From JAXGXJ01 sp040772905 (GTDB lineage: Bacteria > Actinomycetota > Thermoleophilia > RBG-16-64-13): 64,000 bases of DNA. Made by a program: the position numbers and the translations under genes. Numbering within the stretch: position 1 is the first letter of the stretch; each line of letters begins with the position of its first letter. Under the pieces are notes generated by a model, which did no database searches, was not told the DNA's origin, and saw only the letters and a list, made by a program, of their open reading frames with translations. The DNA lies in NCBI GenBank assembly GCA_040772905.1, contig JAXGXJ010000005.1, positions 248,001 to 312,000 of the forward strand. The letters are read 5' to 3'. Below are positions 41,684 to 50,419 of the stretch, one piece after another.

Positions 41684-42045
41684 GTTTGAGCATCGCGCTC
41701 TCGCATTGGGCGCCGCTCACGGTGGCCATCGTGTTCCTGATGGGGTTTGCGGCTGTGGTCTTCATGACCAGCGCCAACAGGCTGCTGCAACTCAGCGTCC
41801 CGTCGGACATGCGCGGTCGAGTGATAGGCTTGTATGTGCTCCCGTTCTGGGGGACGGCACTCGTGGGCAGCTACCTCGTTGGGCACCTCGCCGAACGAGC
41901 CAACGGCGAGACCGCGGTGTTGGCCACCGCCGCCATCTGCGCAGCCGGTATCGTCACGGCCCTGTCATATGACCTGCGCACCTCGGGGCCGACGTTCCCA
42001 GGCAAGAAGACCTGGGATAGTCCCGCGCAGCCTATTCCTCGATGA
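41684..42045 (+). pseudogene. C-terminal fragment of an MFS transporter
   Basis: About 120 codons with three or four hydrophobic helices. They include SHWAPLTVAIVFLMGFAAVV, SANRLLQLSVPSDMRGRVIG and LPFWGTALVGSYLVGHLAER, matching the last third of MFS_3-type exporters. The upstream sequence in this frame is not transporter-like, so the first eight helices are missing. It overlaps the cyclase 3' end by 14 nt, tail to tail. Confidence 0.75.
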
Positions 42046-42787
42046 TGGCCACCAGACGCACCATGGAACCGTCGCCGCCCACCCAACGGATGGGGAACCC
42101 GGCGATGATGCAGCGCTGCCCGAGCACCTCGTCGATGTCGCCGCCCACGTTCTCGAAGCCCATCACGTGGTTGCCCAAGAGGATGTTGTGGCAGGGCTCC
42201 CAGTCGGGGAAGTCCTCCTTCACCGAACGTCCCGTCTCGGCCTCGTACTCGGCGCAGATGTCGGGCAGGAGCGGGCCCGGTCCGTGATACCCGATGGCGG
42301 TGGCCAGGGGATGGTCCAGCGCCTGCTGGTCGACGCCCACGGCCTTCACGCCCTTCTCCACCAGCCACTCAGCCGCGCTGGGGACCAGGCCCGGGGAGCG
42401 GGCGAAGTAGTCCTTGTTGTCGCCGAACTTGGCGTGCATATGTGTGTGGATGATGACGATGTCGCCCTTCTCGATCTTGGGCGTGGCCTTCTCCAGGTCC
42501 TCTGCCGTGATGGCCTCCCACTTGCCCTTGGGGCCCACGTCCACGATCACCCCGGTGCCGAAGTAGTAGTCCAGTGGGATCTGCTCCGTCGACCACTCGC
42601 CCGCGATCACGTGGATGGGGGAGTCGGCGTGCGTGCTGATGTGCATGGGGTGCCACAGCCACTGGGTGAACACGCCCGACTTGGCGTGGTAGTGGAAGCG
42701 CTCGATCTTGATGTCGGGGAAGTAGGGCCAGAGGGGCGTGTCGTGCCCGAAGGGCTGGCTCAGGTCGACGATCTTCTTGACGTTCAT
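42032..42787 (-). CDS. Cyclase family metal-dependent hydrolase
   Basis: A 251-residue protein of the cyclase/kynurenine formamidase-like family. The hallmark metal site HISTHADSPIH is at residues 49-59. VDLSQPFGHDTPLWP opens the protein, and GDIVIIHTHMH and GVDQQALDHP follow. Family members hydrolyse arylformamides, isatin or other cyclic amides and lactones. It is divergent from the TetR operon, and its promoter region carries one of the two matched operators. It is probably part of the same regulated pathway. Confidence 0.85.
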   Translation of the reverse strand: MNVKKIVDLSQPFGHDTPLWPYFPDIKIERFHYHAKSGVFTQWLWHPMHISTHADSPIHVIAGEWSTEQIPLDYYFGTGVIVDVGPKGKWEAITAEDLEKATPKIEKGDIVIIHTHMHAKFGDNKDYFARSPGLVPSAAEWLVEKGVKAVGVDQQALDHPLATAIGYHGPGPLLPDICAEYEAETGRSVKEDFPDWEPCHNILLGNHVMGFENVGGDIDEVLGQRCIIAGFPIRWVGGDGSMVRLVAIIEE

Positions 42788-42850
42788 CGGTCCTCCATCC
42801 TTGCGCGTCGGCCTCGTCTGCTGGGTCCAGGCCGCGCCGATTCACATGGC

Positions 42851-42870
42851 GTTGGTTACTGATAACCAAC
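42851..42870. promoter_or_regulatory. TetR-type operator 1 (cyclase side)
   Basis: GTTGGTTA and TAACCAAC are perfect 8-bp arms around CTGA. The site lies 16 nt downstream of a -10 box that faces the cyclase gene, a good position for repression. A near-identical copy is at 43026-43045. Confidence 0.75.
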
Positions 42871-42885
42871 TTCTTCTCCGTCTCC

Positions 42886-42914
42886 ACTATCCTTGTTGTG
42901 AGCACTCATGTCAA
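42886..42914 (-). promoter_or_regulatory. Promoter for the cyclase gene
   Basis: On the minus strand TTGACA (42914-42909) and GATAGT (42891-42886) are separated by 17 bp. Operator 1 lies just downstream. Confidence 0.65.
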
Positions 42915-42984
42915 TCGGATTCGCTCGGGCGATCGGAAAGGGGGGAGATTCTCTGTGCAGGAGATAGGGCGGGGAGGGCCGCGC

Positions 42985-43013
42985 TTGACAACTCGTGACC
43001 TCGGGCCCATAGT
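42985..43013 (+). promoter_or_regulatory. Promoter for the TetR operon
   Basis: TTGACA (42985-42990) and CATAGT (43008-43013) are separated by 17 bp, nearly the same promoter as that of the cyclase. Operator 2 begins 13 nt after the -10 box. Confidence 0.65.
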
Positions 43014-43025
43014 GGACCGGGATAA

Positions 43026-43045
43026 GTTGGTATTCGTTAACCAAC
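43026..43045. promoter_or_regulatory. TetR-type operator 2 (regulator side)
   Basis: GTTGGTAT, TCGT, TAACCAAC. The right arm is identical to operator 1 and the left arm differs in two positions. It ends 4 nt before the first ATG of the TetR gene, so autoregulation is likely. Confidence 0.75.
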
Positions 43046-43048
43046 TTG

Positions 43049-43756
43049 ATGTTCAGAGAGGCGGGGTATGTGAGCTCGCACCCTTCGATTGCGACCGATG
43101 CGACGACCTCGGCCGGCGGCGATGGCCGCGGCCGTCTGCCCGGGGCGGAACGCAAGGCGCAGATCGTTCAGGCGACTCTGCGTCTGGTGGCAGAACACGG
43201 CCTGGCCGGGGCGAGCATGTCTCGCATCGCCGAGGCAGTGGGGATCTCGAACGCGGCTCTCTACCGGCACTTCGACAGCCGTGAGGACATCCTCATCGCC
43301 GCTCACGACGTACTCATCGAGCGCGTCTTCACGTGGCTCAAGTCGTCCGAAGCCCCCGACGTGGTCGACCGGTTGCGCGAGATGGGGGCGTCGCACGCGC
43401 GCATGTTCTCCCAAGACATCGAGGGCTTCAACGCTCCCATGTTCCAGTTCATCAGTTGGATCCCCAAGGACCGCGTCCATGACCACGTGGTCAAGCGCCG
43501 CATGGAGATGCTGCAGTGGTACGCCGACCTCATCGAGGAGGGGAAAGCCCAGGGCAGCATCTGCGCCCACATAGAGACCGACCTCGTCGTGGCCGAGCTG
43601 TTCGCCTGGATTTGGTGGGAAGACCTCAGCTACCTGGAAGGTCTCGACACTGAGGCGACCCTCAGAGGCTCGGCCAACATGTTCACCCGACTCTTGGCCA
43701 GGATCAGCGCGGCGCCGCCTGGCACTGTGTGCACCGATACCGACGCGCCCCACTAG
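43049..43756 (+). CDS. TetR family transcriptional regulator
   Basis: About 235 residues. The N-terminal HTH is clear: ERKAQIVQATLRLVAEHG, then MSRIAEAVGISNAALYRHFDSREDIL (about residues 40-85). The C-terminal part is a helical ligand-binding domain. ATG 43049 is used, but GTG 43070 with a GGCGGGG upstream is an equal choice. It heads an operon with DUF362, MDR oxidoreductase and DASS transporter genes (gaps of about 25-30 nt) and probably binds the paired operators between itself and the cyclase gene. Its inducer is likely a substrate of that pathway. Confidence 0.9.
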   Translation: MFREAGYVSSHPSIATDATTSAGGDGRGRLPGAERKAQIVQATLRLVAEHGLAGASMSRIAEAVGISNAALYRHFDSREDILIAAHDVLIERVFTWLKSSEAPDVVDRLREMGASHARMFSQDIEGFNAPMFQFISWIPKDRVHDHVVKRRMEMLQWYADLIEEGKAQGSICAHIETDLVVAELFAWIWWEDLSYLEGLDTEATLRGSANMFTRLLARISAAPPGTVCTDTDAPH

Positions 43757-43781
43757 AGACGTCTGACTACGGAGGAGCGAG

Positions 43782-45083
43782 ATGCGCAAGTCGATCGTGG
43801 CGATAGCGAAAGGGGACGACCCCGAGCGGATGGTGGGGGAGGTCTTCGCCCTTCTCGGAGGCGTGGAAAACCTGGTCAAGCCGCGCAGCACGGTGGTGCT
43901 CAAGCCTAACGCCGGGCATCCGGCCGGACCCGAGACGTCGGTCAATACAAGCCCGGACTTCGTGACCGCGGTCATCCGCGAGGTGCGTAAGGCCAAGCCC
44001 AAGGAGATCATCGTGGCCGAGGCGTCGGCTATCGGCTGTGACACCATGCATGCGCTCGACGTGAGCGGTATCGCGGCGGCGGCCGAGGCCGAAGGGGTGC
44101 GCCTCGTCGATATCAAACGCGAGAAAGACCTCATCAAGATCCCCATACGTGACGCTCACTCCGACCTCAAGAGCGTCAAGCTGCCCCGGTTCCTCCTGGA
44201 GGCGGAGCATCTGTTCAACCTGCCCATCTTCAAGAGCCACGCCAGTATGGTGTTCACCTGCGCGCTCAAGAACATGAAGGGCGTGGTGCAGGACATCACC
44301 CACCAGCAGATGCACATGACCGATCTGGCGGCGGCCATGATGGACGTCTGGTCGGTGATACGGGCTGATCTGAGCATCGCCGACCTCATCCGGCCGGCGG
44401 AAGGGTTCGGGCCGCACACCACCATCCCGGTGGACTTCGGCTGTGTGGTGGCCAGCAAGGACCCGGTGGCCCTGGACGCCACCGCCTGCCGCATGGTGGG
44501 TTTGGACATCAGCAAGGTGAAGTACTTCGAGGCGGCGGAGGAGCGCACCCTGGGGAATTTCGCCCAGGAAGACATCGAGGTGGTGGGGCGACAAGTGGCC
44601 GAGGTGCGGAAAGACCTCTGGTTCCCCTACATCCAGGGCTTCGACACCTGGCCCGAGTACCACATCAACAACTCCAATGCCTGCTCGAGCTGCGAGTCGC
44701 TGGTGGCCTTCACCATGGAGAAGCTCAAGGCCCTCGGCCAGTACGACAAGAACGCCGGCTGCCACATCCTGTTTGGCGCCAAGAAAGACGAGGAGATCCC
44801 GCAGGATGTTGATCCCGACAAGGTGATACTCATCGGCGACTGCGTGAAGCGCTTCCGGGGAGAGGGGCGGCATTGGTCGGCCGGGTGCCCGCCTCTGGAG
44901 CCGCATCCCCTGTGGGTGATCATCGACCGGGAGGACCATTTCGAGATGGAACCGTACTTCCGGGAGCGGATGGCTCAGGATGAAGGGCCATGGGTGGAGT
45001 TCATCGAACAGATGCGCAGGGAGCGGGCGGCGGCCGCCGCCGGTGAGGCGGAATCGTCCGCGGGGCCCGCGGGCGACGACTAG
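43782..45083 (+). CDS. DUF362 protein with a C-terminal Cys-rich module
   Basis: A 433-residue protein. Residues 1 to about 250 match DUF362, with VLKPNAGHPAG, FNLPIFKSHASMVFTCALKNMKG and DPVALDATACRMVG. The C-terminal part holds Cys301-x-x-Cys304, Cys327, Cys354 (IGDC) and Cys369 (GCPPLEP). CxxC, then GxC, then GCPP resembles the cluster ligands of the NiFe-hydrogenase small subunit/NuoB fold rather than the ferredoxin domain often linked to DUF362. An Fe-S or metal-binding redox role is inferred. GGAGGAG precedes the ATG. Confidence 0.82.
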   Translation: MRKSIVAIAKGDDPERMVGEVFALLGGVENLVKPRSTVVLKPNAGHPAGPETSVNTSPDFVTAVIREVRKAKPKEIIVAEASAIGCDTMHALDVSGIAAAAEAEGVRLVDIKREKDLIKIPIRDAHSDLKSVKLPRFLLEAEHLFNLPIFKSHASMVFTCALKNMKGVVQDITHQQMHMTDLAAAMMDVWSVIRADLSIADLIRPAEGFGPHTTIPVDFGCVVASKDPVALDATACRMVGLDISKVKYFEAAEERTLGNFAQEDIEVVGRQVAEVRKDLWFPYIQGFDTWPEYHINNSNACSSCESLVAFTMEKLKALGQYDKNAGCHILFGAKKDEEIPQDVDPDKVILIGDCVKRFRGEGRHWSAGCPPLEPHPLWVIIDREDHFEMEPYFRERMAQDEGPWVEFIEQMRRERAAAAAGEAESSAGPAGDD

Positions 45084-45110
45084 ACAGCCTGGTTGGAGGA
45101 GGGTGGTGGC

Positions 45111-46100
45111 GTGAAAGCGGTGGTCTTCGAAGAGTTCGGTGGGCCCGAGGTTCTCAAGTATGTAGACCTGCCCATGCCGGTGGCCGGTGAGGGGCAGGTG
45201 CTGGTCAAGATGGAAGCGGCCGGGGTCTGCAAGGCCGACTGGCGGGTGCGCACGGGGCGCTGCCAATGGCTTACCTGCCCGTTCCCGGTCACCCTGGGCT
45301 ACGAGGGGGCGGGGACCATCGCCGCGTTGGGCCCCGGCGTGAGCGGCTTCACCGTGGGCCAGCCGGTGCACGTGCTGCATATGGCCTGTTACGGCACCTA
45401 CACCGAATACATGGCGGTCACGGCCGATGACGTGGTGGAGATGCCGGCGGGGTTGGGCTTCGACGCGGCCGCGGCGGCCTTCAACTACTTCGTCGCCTGG
45501 GGCCTGCTGCACCAGATAGTCGACGCCAAGGAGGGGCAGAGCCTCTACATCGGTGGGGCGGCGGGGGGAGTGGGCACCGCCGTCATACAGTTGGCGCAGC
45601 TCGCCGGCATGCGCGTGTTGGCCAGTGCCAGTACCGACGAGAAATGCGCGTATCTGCGCGGACTCGGTGTGACAGACGTCTTCAACCACACGCAGGAGGA
45701 AGATGTGGCGGCGGTCAGGCGGTTGACCGCGGGGCGCGGTGTCGACTACGTCTACGACCAGGTGGCCGGCCCCGCCTTCTGCCGGCAGTTCGACATGCTG
45801 GCCACGTACGGGCAGATCATCCTCTACAATTTTCTGGGCGGCTATCCGGAGGACAAGGAGATCATCCACATCCTGCAGAGTCGCTGTGAGGATTGCTACG
45901 GCATCCGCTACTTCTCCATCCACGTGCACGACACCGACCCCGAGGGTTTCAAGGCGGTGAAACGCCAAGTGCTGGCGCTGATGGCCGAGGGGAGGATCGA
46001 GCCTCCCATCCACGCGGTGCTGCCGCTGGCGGAGGCCGCGCGCGCCCACCAGATGATCGAGGCGGGCGAGGTGCGGGGCAAGCTGGTCCTGCGGCCCTAG
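45111..46100 (+). CDS. MDR-family NAD(P)H:quinone oxidoreductase-like protein
   Basis: A 329-residue zinc-independent MDR enzyme. It starts VKAVVFEEFGGPEVLKYVDLP. The usual zinc histidine is absent, since GYEGAG replaces GHE. The cofactor motif is IGGAAGGVGTAVIQLA at about residues 142-157. Such enzymes reduce quinones, enones or enoyl groups with NAD(P)H. GTG 45111 follows GGAGGAGG. The TetR operon context points to a catabolic or detoxifying reduction. Confidence 0.88.
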   Translation: MKAVVFEEFGGPEVLKYVDLPMPVAGEGQVLVKMEAAGVCKADWRVRTGRCQWLTCPFPVTLGYEGAGTIAALGPGVSGFTVGQPVHVLHMACYGTYTEYMAVTADDVVEMPAGLGFDAAAAAFNYFVAWGLLHQIVDAKEGQSLYIGGAAGGVGTAVIQLAQLAGMRVLASASTDEKCAYLRGLGVTDVFNHTQEEDVAAVRRLTAGRGVDYVYDQVAGPAFCRQFDMLATYGQIILYNFLGGYPEDKEIIHILQSRCEDCYGIRYFSIHVHDTDPEGFKAVKRQVLALMAEGRIEPPIHAVLPLAEAARAHQMIEAGEVRGKLVLRP

Positions 46101-46127
46101 ACGGCCGTGCGCGCGACGGGAGGCGGC

Positions 46128-47609
46128 ATGCCGGGACCGGAGGCGGCACCAACGGGAGAGGAGCAGCACAGGACCGGCCCGGCGGTCGCGCGGGCGGCGG
46201 GTCTGGCGGCTGGGCCCGTGCTGTTCGCAGCGATACTGGCGGCTCCGTTGCCCTGGGACATGCCCGGCGCGGCCGAGATCACGGTGGCCCTGGTGTTGTG
46301 GATGGTCGCTTGGTGGGTGACCCAGGCCGTCCCCATCGCGGTCACCAGTCTGTTGCCTCTGTTGGTTCTACCCCTGTCGGGTGTGATGCGCATGACCGAG
46401 GCGGCCGCCCCTTATGCCGACCCAGTGATCTTCCTCATGCTGGGCGGCTTCATCATCGCCGTGGCCATCGAGAAGCACGGTCTCCATCGCCGCATGGCTT
46501 TCGGCATCATGACACTCGTGGGGCTCAGCCCCGGCAGACTCCTACTGGGCATGATGCTGGCGACGGCCTTCCTATCGATGTGGATATCCAACACCGCGAC
46601 GGTGATGATAATGGTCCCGCTGGTGCTGGCCGTGACATCACAGCTTCCCACCGAGGAGGCCGGTGGGCGAGGGCTGCGGCTCGCTCCGGCCCTGCTGTTG
46701 GGTGTGGCCTTCGCCGGCTCGGCCGGTGGGATGGCGACGCTCATCGGGTCACCGCCCAACGCCATCATGGCCGGCATCGCGGAGGCTTCCCTGGGCCGCA
46801 GGGTCGGGTTCGGCGAGTGGTTCGTCTTCGCCATACCGCTCACCGTGGTGCTCCTGGCGGCGATCTGGCTGCTGCTGGCGCTCATGATGCGCCGGTGCGG
46901 TGTGTGTCTGGCTCCGTCGGCTGCTGCGGCTGTCAGGAGGGAGAGGGAGGCTCTCGGACCCATGTCGCGGGCGGAGTGGCTGGTGCTGGCCGTCTTTGCC
47001 GCGGTGGCACTGGTGTGGGTGGCGCGCCCGTTCTTGCTGGAGGATGCCGTGCCCGCCCTCACCGATGGTATGGTGGCCGTCGCCGGGGCGATACTGCTTT
47101 TCATCATCCCTCAAGACCTGGGCAGGCGGCGGTTTCTTCTGCATTGGGAGGACACCAAGAACGTCAACTACGGGGTGCTCCTGCTGATGGGGGGTGGGCT
47201 CTCTCTGGCCGCCGCGTTCCAGAGCAGCGGGCTGGGCGACTATGTCGCGCAGCAGATGATCGCGCTGAGTGCGCTTCCGCGACCGCTTGTGCTGCTCATC
47301 CTGGCGGCGGCGACCATCGTCCTCACGAATGTGGCCTCGAACACGGCTATGGCCACCTTGCTCATCCCTATCGCTATCAGCCTGGGAGGCGTCCTCGGCG
47401 CCTCACCTCTGTCGCTCATGGCTACGGTGGCGGTGTCCGCGTCGGCGGCCTTCGTACTGCCGGTGGCCACGCCGCCCAATGCCGTAGTGTTCGCCAGCGG
47501 CGGAGTGACCGTGGGGCAGATGGCGCGGACCGGCGTGATCCTTAGCGTGATCGCGGCGCTCGTGGTGTCCGCCGTCTCGCTGTACTGGCTCCCGCTGGTG
47601 TTCAGATGA
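46128..47609 (+). CDS. DASS/SLC13 family anion symporter
   Basis: A 493-residue polytopic carrier with at least ten hydrophobic segments. Family landmarks are PVIFLMLGGFIIAVAIEKHGLHRR, the SNT-type motif SNTATVMIMVP, a second ASNTAMATLLIP near the end, and GGMATLIGSPPNA. DASS proteins import dicarboxylates, sulfate or similar anions with sodium. ATG 46128 lies 4 nt after GGGAGG. As the last gene of the TetR operon it probably brings in the pathway substrate. Confidence 0.88.
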   Translation: MPGPEAAPTGEEQHRTGPAVARAAGLAAGPVLFAAILAAPLPWDMPGAAEITVALVLWMVAWWVTQAVPIAVTSLLPLLVLPLSGVMRMTEAAAPYADPVIFLMLGGFIIAVAIEKHGLHRRMAFGIMTLVGLSPGRLLLGMMLATAFLSMWISNTATVMIMVPLVLAVTSQLPTEEAGGRGLRLAPALLLGVAFAGSAGGMATLIGSPPNAIMAGIAEASLGRRVGFGEWFVFAIPLTVVLLAAIWLLLALMMRRCGVCLAPSAAAAVRREREALGPMSRAEWLVLAVFAAVALVWVARPFLLEDAVPALTDGMVAVAGAILLFIIPQDLGRRRFLLHWEDTKNVNYGVLLLMGGGLSLAAAFQSSGLGDYVAQQMIALSALPRPLVLLILAAATIVLTNVASNTAMATLLIPIAISLGGVLGASPLSLMATVAVSASAAFVLPVATPPNAVVFASGGVTVGQMARTGVILSVIAALVVSAVSLYWLPLVFR

Positions 47610-47632
47610 GAATGCCCTCCGCCGGATGAGCT

Positions 47633-47657
47633 CTCATGCTGGTGTGGTCAGCATGAG
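47633..47657. terminator. Bidirectional hairpin between DASS and CoA-transferase genes
   Basis: CTCATGCTG pairs perfectly with CAGCATGAG around a 7-nt loop, between two convergent genes. There is no T-tract on either side. Confidence 0.55.
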
Positions 47658-47715
47658 GCCCGCCCGGCGAAGGGCACCAAAGGATCTTATGCGTCTCCTG
47701 AAGTCAGGCGTCGCC

Positions 47716-48486
47716 TTACGCGCGGCCGATGACCAGCCTCAGCGGGTCGACTTCTTCGCGCAGGATGCGCAATTCGTCAGCGTGAGGCGGTTCGGTGCGG
47801 CCGCAGGCGGCGATGGCTGTCAATTCGAACCCGGTCTCGCTCTGCACCTTCTCCATGTCCACGCCCGGGTGGAGAGATTCCACCACCATGGCCCTGGTGT
47901 GGGGATCGAATCCCATCACGGCCAGGTCGGTGATGATCTTGTATGGTCCACCGTCGGGGAGTCCCACTGCCTCGCGGGCGCCGTCGCCACTCAGGAAGCC
48001 GGGCGAAGTGATGAAATCGCACTTCTCTACGAAGCGGGCCTTGCTGTGCACGGTCATGATCATGGTGCGCCAGCAGAGCGACGCGAAGTCATTGGCGCCC
48101 CCACTGCCCGGAAAGCGGACCTTGGGCTTGTAGTAGTCACCGATGAGGGTGGAGTTGATGTTGCCGTACTTGTCGATTTGGGCTCCGCCCAAGAACGCGT
48201 AGTCTACGAAACCCCGGCAGCAGGTGGTCATCATCTCCGACATGCCGGCCGCCATCACCGCACGGAAGAAAGTGGAAGAATCACCCACCGAGATAGGCAT
48301 CTGGGGCAACTGAGGGGCCACGCCGCCGGCCTCAAAGAGGATGACGAGGTTGGGGGAGTGGAGTTTCTGCGAGAGCATCGCCGCGGCGCACGGGGCGCCG
48401 GTGCCGACGGCCACGGTCTTCCCGTCCTCGAGATACCGCGAGGCCACGCAGATCATCAGTTCCATCATGTTGTATTCGGTTGCCAT
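47716..48486 (-). CDS. CoA-transferase subunit B (glutaconate CoA-transferase type)
   Basis: A 256-residue beta subunit of a class I CoA-transferase. LVILFEAGGVAP holds Glu52 at the position of the catalytic glutamate that forms the glutamyl-CoA intermediate. GGAQIDKYGNINSTLIGDY and GSGGANDFASLC are typical of GctB and IpdB. It lies 30 nt after subunit A and would form a heteromer with it. The family acts on glutaconate, 3-oxoacids or steroid ring fragments. Confidence 0.87.
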   Translation of the reverse strand: MATEYNMMELMICVASRYLEDGKTVAVGTGAPCAAAMLSQKLHSPNLVILFEAGGVAPQLPQMPISVGDSSTFFRAVMAAGMSEMMTTCCRGFVDYAFLGGAQIDKYGNINSTLIGDYYKPKVRFPGSGGANDFASLCWRTMIMTVHSKARFVEKCDFITSPGFLSGDGAREAVGLPDGGPYKIITDLAVMGFDPHTRAMVVESLHPGVDMEKVQSETGFELTAIAACGRTEPPHADELRILREEVDPLRLVIGRA

Positions 48487-48516
48487 CAGTCATAGCTCCT
48501 TCGCCACGAAGATCTG

Positions 48517-49500
48517 TCAGGCCTCGACAAAGTTCTCTAGTTTCTGAAGTTCTTCTATTCGTTTCAGACCACCGCAGCGCTCCAGGTACTCCTCGAAGCT
48601 GTTGACGCCGTAGATGTAGTGGTCGAGGAACTTCTCGAACTCCTCGGGGTCCTTCTCCACCTTCAGCCATTGGGCCAGGTGATCTTCATCGGAGAAGTAG
48701 AGATAGGGCATGTTGCCGGGATAGCTGCCGTAGGGCACTTCGATGACCGCGTCCACCAGGTAGAAGGGGATGGACGTGGCGGTGGGGTCATCACGGATGA
48801 CGGAGTTGTTCACCAAGCGTTCGGTGGTGATGATGAGGCGCTTGGAGGCTCGGGCCAGTTCCAGGTCGGCCACCGAGATGCCGCGGATGACGCAGTTACC
48901 GTACATGTCGGCTTCGTGCACGTGGATGGCGGCGACATCGGGCCAGATGGCGGGCACGGCCGCGAACTTCTTGCCCGTGAAGGGGCACTCGATCATCTTG
49001 GCAGCCGACATCTTGAAGGTGTCGGTGCCCAGCATGCAGCGGACCAGAGCGAAGGGGACACCGTCGGCCGCAGCCTTGAGGCGAGCGTCGAGCGCGTAGT
49101 TGCTCCATTCGGTCACCTGCACTTCGCCCGATTCCAGGTAACGGCGGGCGTTGGCCGAGAGACCGCGGGCTTCCAGGCCCACGATGTAAGCCGAGTCCAA
49201 GCGGTTGAAGACCTTGCCGGCGCACAGGACCTGGAAGTCATGAGTGGAAGTGTGGCCCAGGAAGCCCAGGTTCTTCTTCCTCTGCCTGACGATCTCGTGG
49301 ACGATGGCGTTGGGGATGCGGTTGGCCCCGAAACCGCCGATGGCCAGGTAGCAGCCATCGGGGACGAATCTCTCAACAGCCTCTTTCTCAGTCATGCGCT
49401 TGTCGACCAAGGCGCGGTTCTTCGTGCGGAAGAACTCCCTCGCCTTGTCCGGATCGGGATCCATGAAAAGAGGGTTGACTCCCTGATCCAGAACTTCCAT
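48517..49500 (-). CDS. CoA-transferase subunit A (glutaconate CoA-transferase type)
   Basis: A 327-residue alpha subunit with LAIGGFGANRIPNAIVHEIVRQ, AAIHVHEADMYGNCVIRG and VDAVIEVPYGSYPGNMP, matching GctA. ATG 49500 follows GGGGAG with a 5-nt gap; a GTG at 49506 lies inside that site. It heads a two-gene operon with subunit B and is divergent from the LutC gene. Together they transfer CoA to an organic acid. Confidence 0.87.
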   Translation of the reverse strand: MEVLDQGVNPLFMDPDPDKAREFFRTKNRALVDKRMTEKEAVERFVPDGCYLAIGGFGANRIPNAIVHEIVRQRKKNLGFLGHTSTHDFQVLCAGKVFNRLDSAYIVGLEARGLSANARRYLESGEVQVTEWSNYALDARLKAAADGVPFALVRCMLGTDTFKMSAAKMIECPFTGKKFAAVPAIWPDVAAIHVHEADMYGNCVIRGISVADLELARASKRLIITTERLVNNSVIRDDPTATSIPFYLVDAVIEVPYGSYPGNMPYLYFSDEDHLAQWLKVEKDPEEFEKFLDHYIYGVNSFEEYLERCGGLKRIEELQKLENFVEA

Positions 49501-49783
49501 ATTCACTCCCCTAACGTACGTTTCGAGACGATAACCATGGCACGGCCCCGCGGCCGAGAAGGTCCAATCAGCAAAACTATCACATGGCTCCGGGCATGCA
49601 AGAGCGCATGCGGTTGTACGGCGTCAGAGCCGTCGAACCCTCGTGGAGGCGACCCGATGAGGCAAGATCCTCCGCATCACCTGCGGCGGCAAGGGGCAGA
49701 CTACTGGCGAACGGCTCCGCGCCGATCGCCGGGCCGCGGGGTCGCTCTTCGCGAAGCTATCTTGCACGCGCTACTCAGCTTCC

Positions 49784-50419
49784 ATGGCGGCGGAGCCGGC
49801 GCGGAGGTATGCTCGCGGGGAGGGACGAGCCCTTGCGCGTCCGCGCAGGGACGGGGTGGCGGCACGGGAGGACGGCATCGCGGAAGAACTCATACTGCGG
49901 TTCTTGAATGAGGCGGCGTTCGTGGAGGCCGGAGTGCACCGCGTGCCTGTGACCGAGCTGGCCGCCGCTATAGGGGCGCTGGTCGCGGAGTGTCGTGTCG
50001 TGGTCGTGGATGCAGCTCTGGACGAAGTGGCGGCTGTCATCGGTCGCAACGGTGGAGAGGTCGTCACGTCGGACGATCGGGGCGCCTCGGATCGCGGTTC
50101 CTCTTGGGAGGATGCCGATGCGGGGGTCGTGCTCGCCCTGGGTGCCATCGCGGACACAGGGACGGTAGTGGTGGGGCCCGGCACCGGCATGGAGGGGCTG
50201 GCCGCGGTGCTGCCACCGCGCAGCGTGCTGGTGGTCCCCGCCGACACCATCCACCCCGACCTGGTGTCGGCCCTGTCGTGGTTGGCTCCGCTGCTCGCCA
50301 CTGCGGGCACCCGCGTGGCCTTCATCACTGGGCCTTCCCGCACCTCCGACATAGAGTTGACGCCGGTCGTGGGCGTGCACGGGCCGCTGCAGCTCGAAGT
50401 GGTGGTGGTAGATGGGTAG
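49784..50419 (+). CDS. LutC/YkgG-type LUD domain protein
   Basis: A 211-residue LUD-domain protein. The conserved end of the family is clear: GAIADTGTVVVGPGTG, LPPRSVLVVPADTIHPDLVSAL, and FITGPSRTSDIELTPVVGVHGP. In Bacillus the LutABC proteins oxidise L-lactate through an Fe-S complex, and this is the LutC-like part. The first 30 residues are Arg-rich and may not be translated from ATG 49784; there is no better start in frame. The stop overlaps the LutB-LutA start by 8 nt. The 283-nt gap before it shows no gene I can support. Confidence 0.83.
   Translation: MAAEPARRYARGEGRALARPRRDGVAAREDGIAEELILRFLNEAAFVEAGVHRVPVTELAAAIGALVAECRVVVVDAALDEVAAVIGRNGGEVVTSDDRGASDRGSSWEDADAGVVLALGAIADTGTVVVGPGTGMEGLAAVLPPRSVLVVPADTIHPDLVSALSWLAPLLATAGTRVAFITGPSRTSDIELTPVVGVHGPLQLEVVVVDG

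Noticed and set aside
40348..42045. A complete prophage or integrative element at tRNA-Leu
   Set aside because: No integrase, transposase or direct repeat of the tRNA end was seen, only gene fragments.
43767..46169. An 800-codon open frame on the minus strand opposite the DUF362 and MDR genes
   Set aside because: The plus strand carries clear family motifs throughout; the antisense frame is His/Arg/Gly-rich and low in hydrophobic pattern, as expected of GC-rich shadows.
49507..49783. A small coding gene between gctA and lutC
   Set aside because: Several frames are open, but none has a ribosome binding site plus recognisable protein pattern; one frame faintly resembles a LutC N-terminus but is out of frame with the gene.
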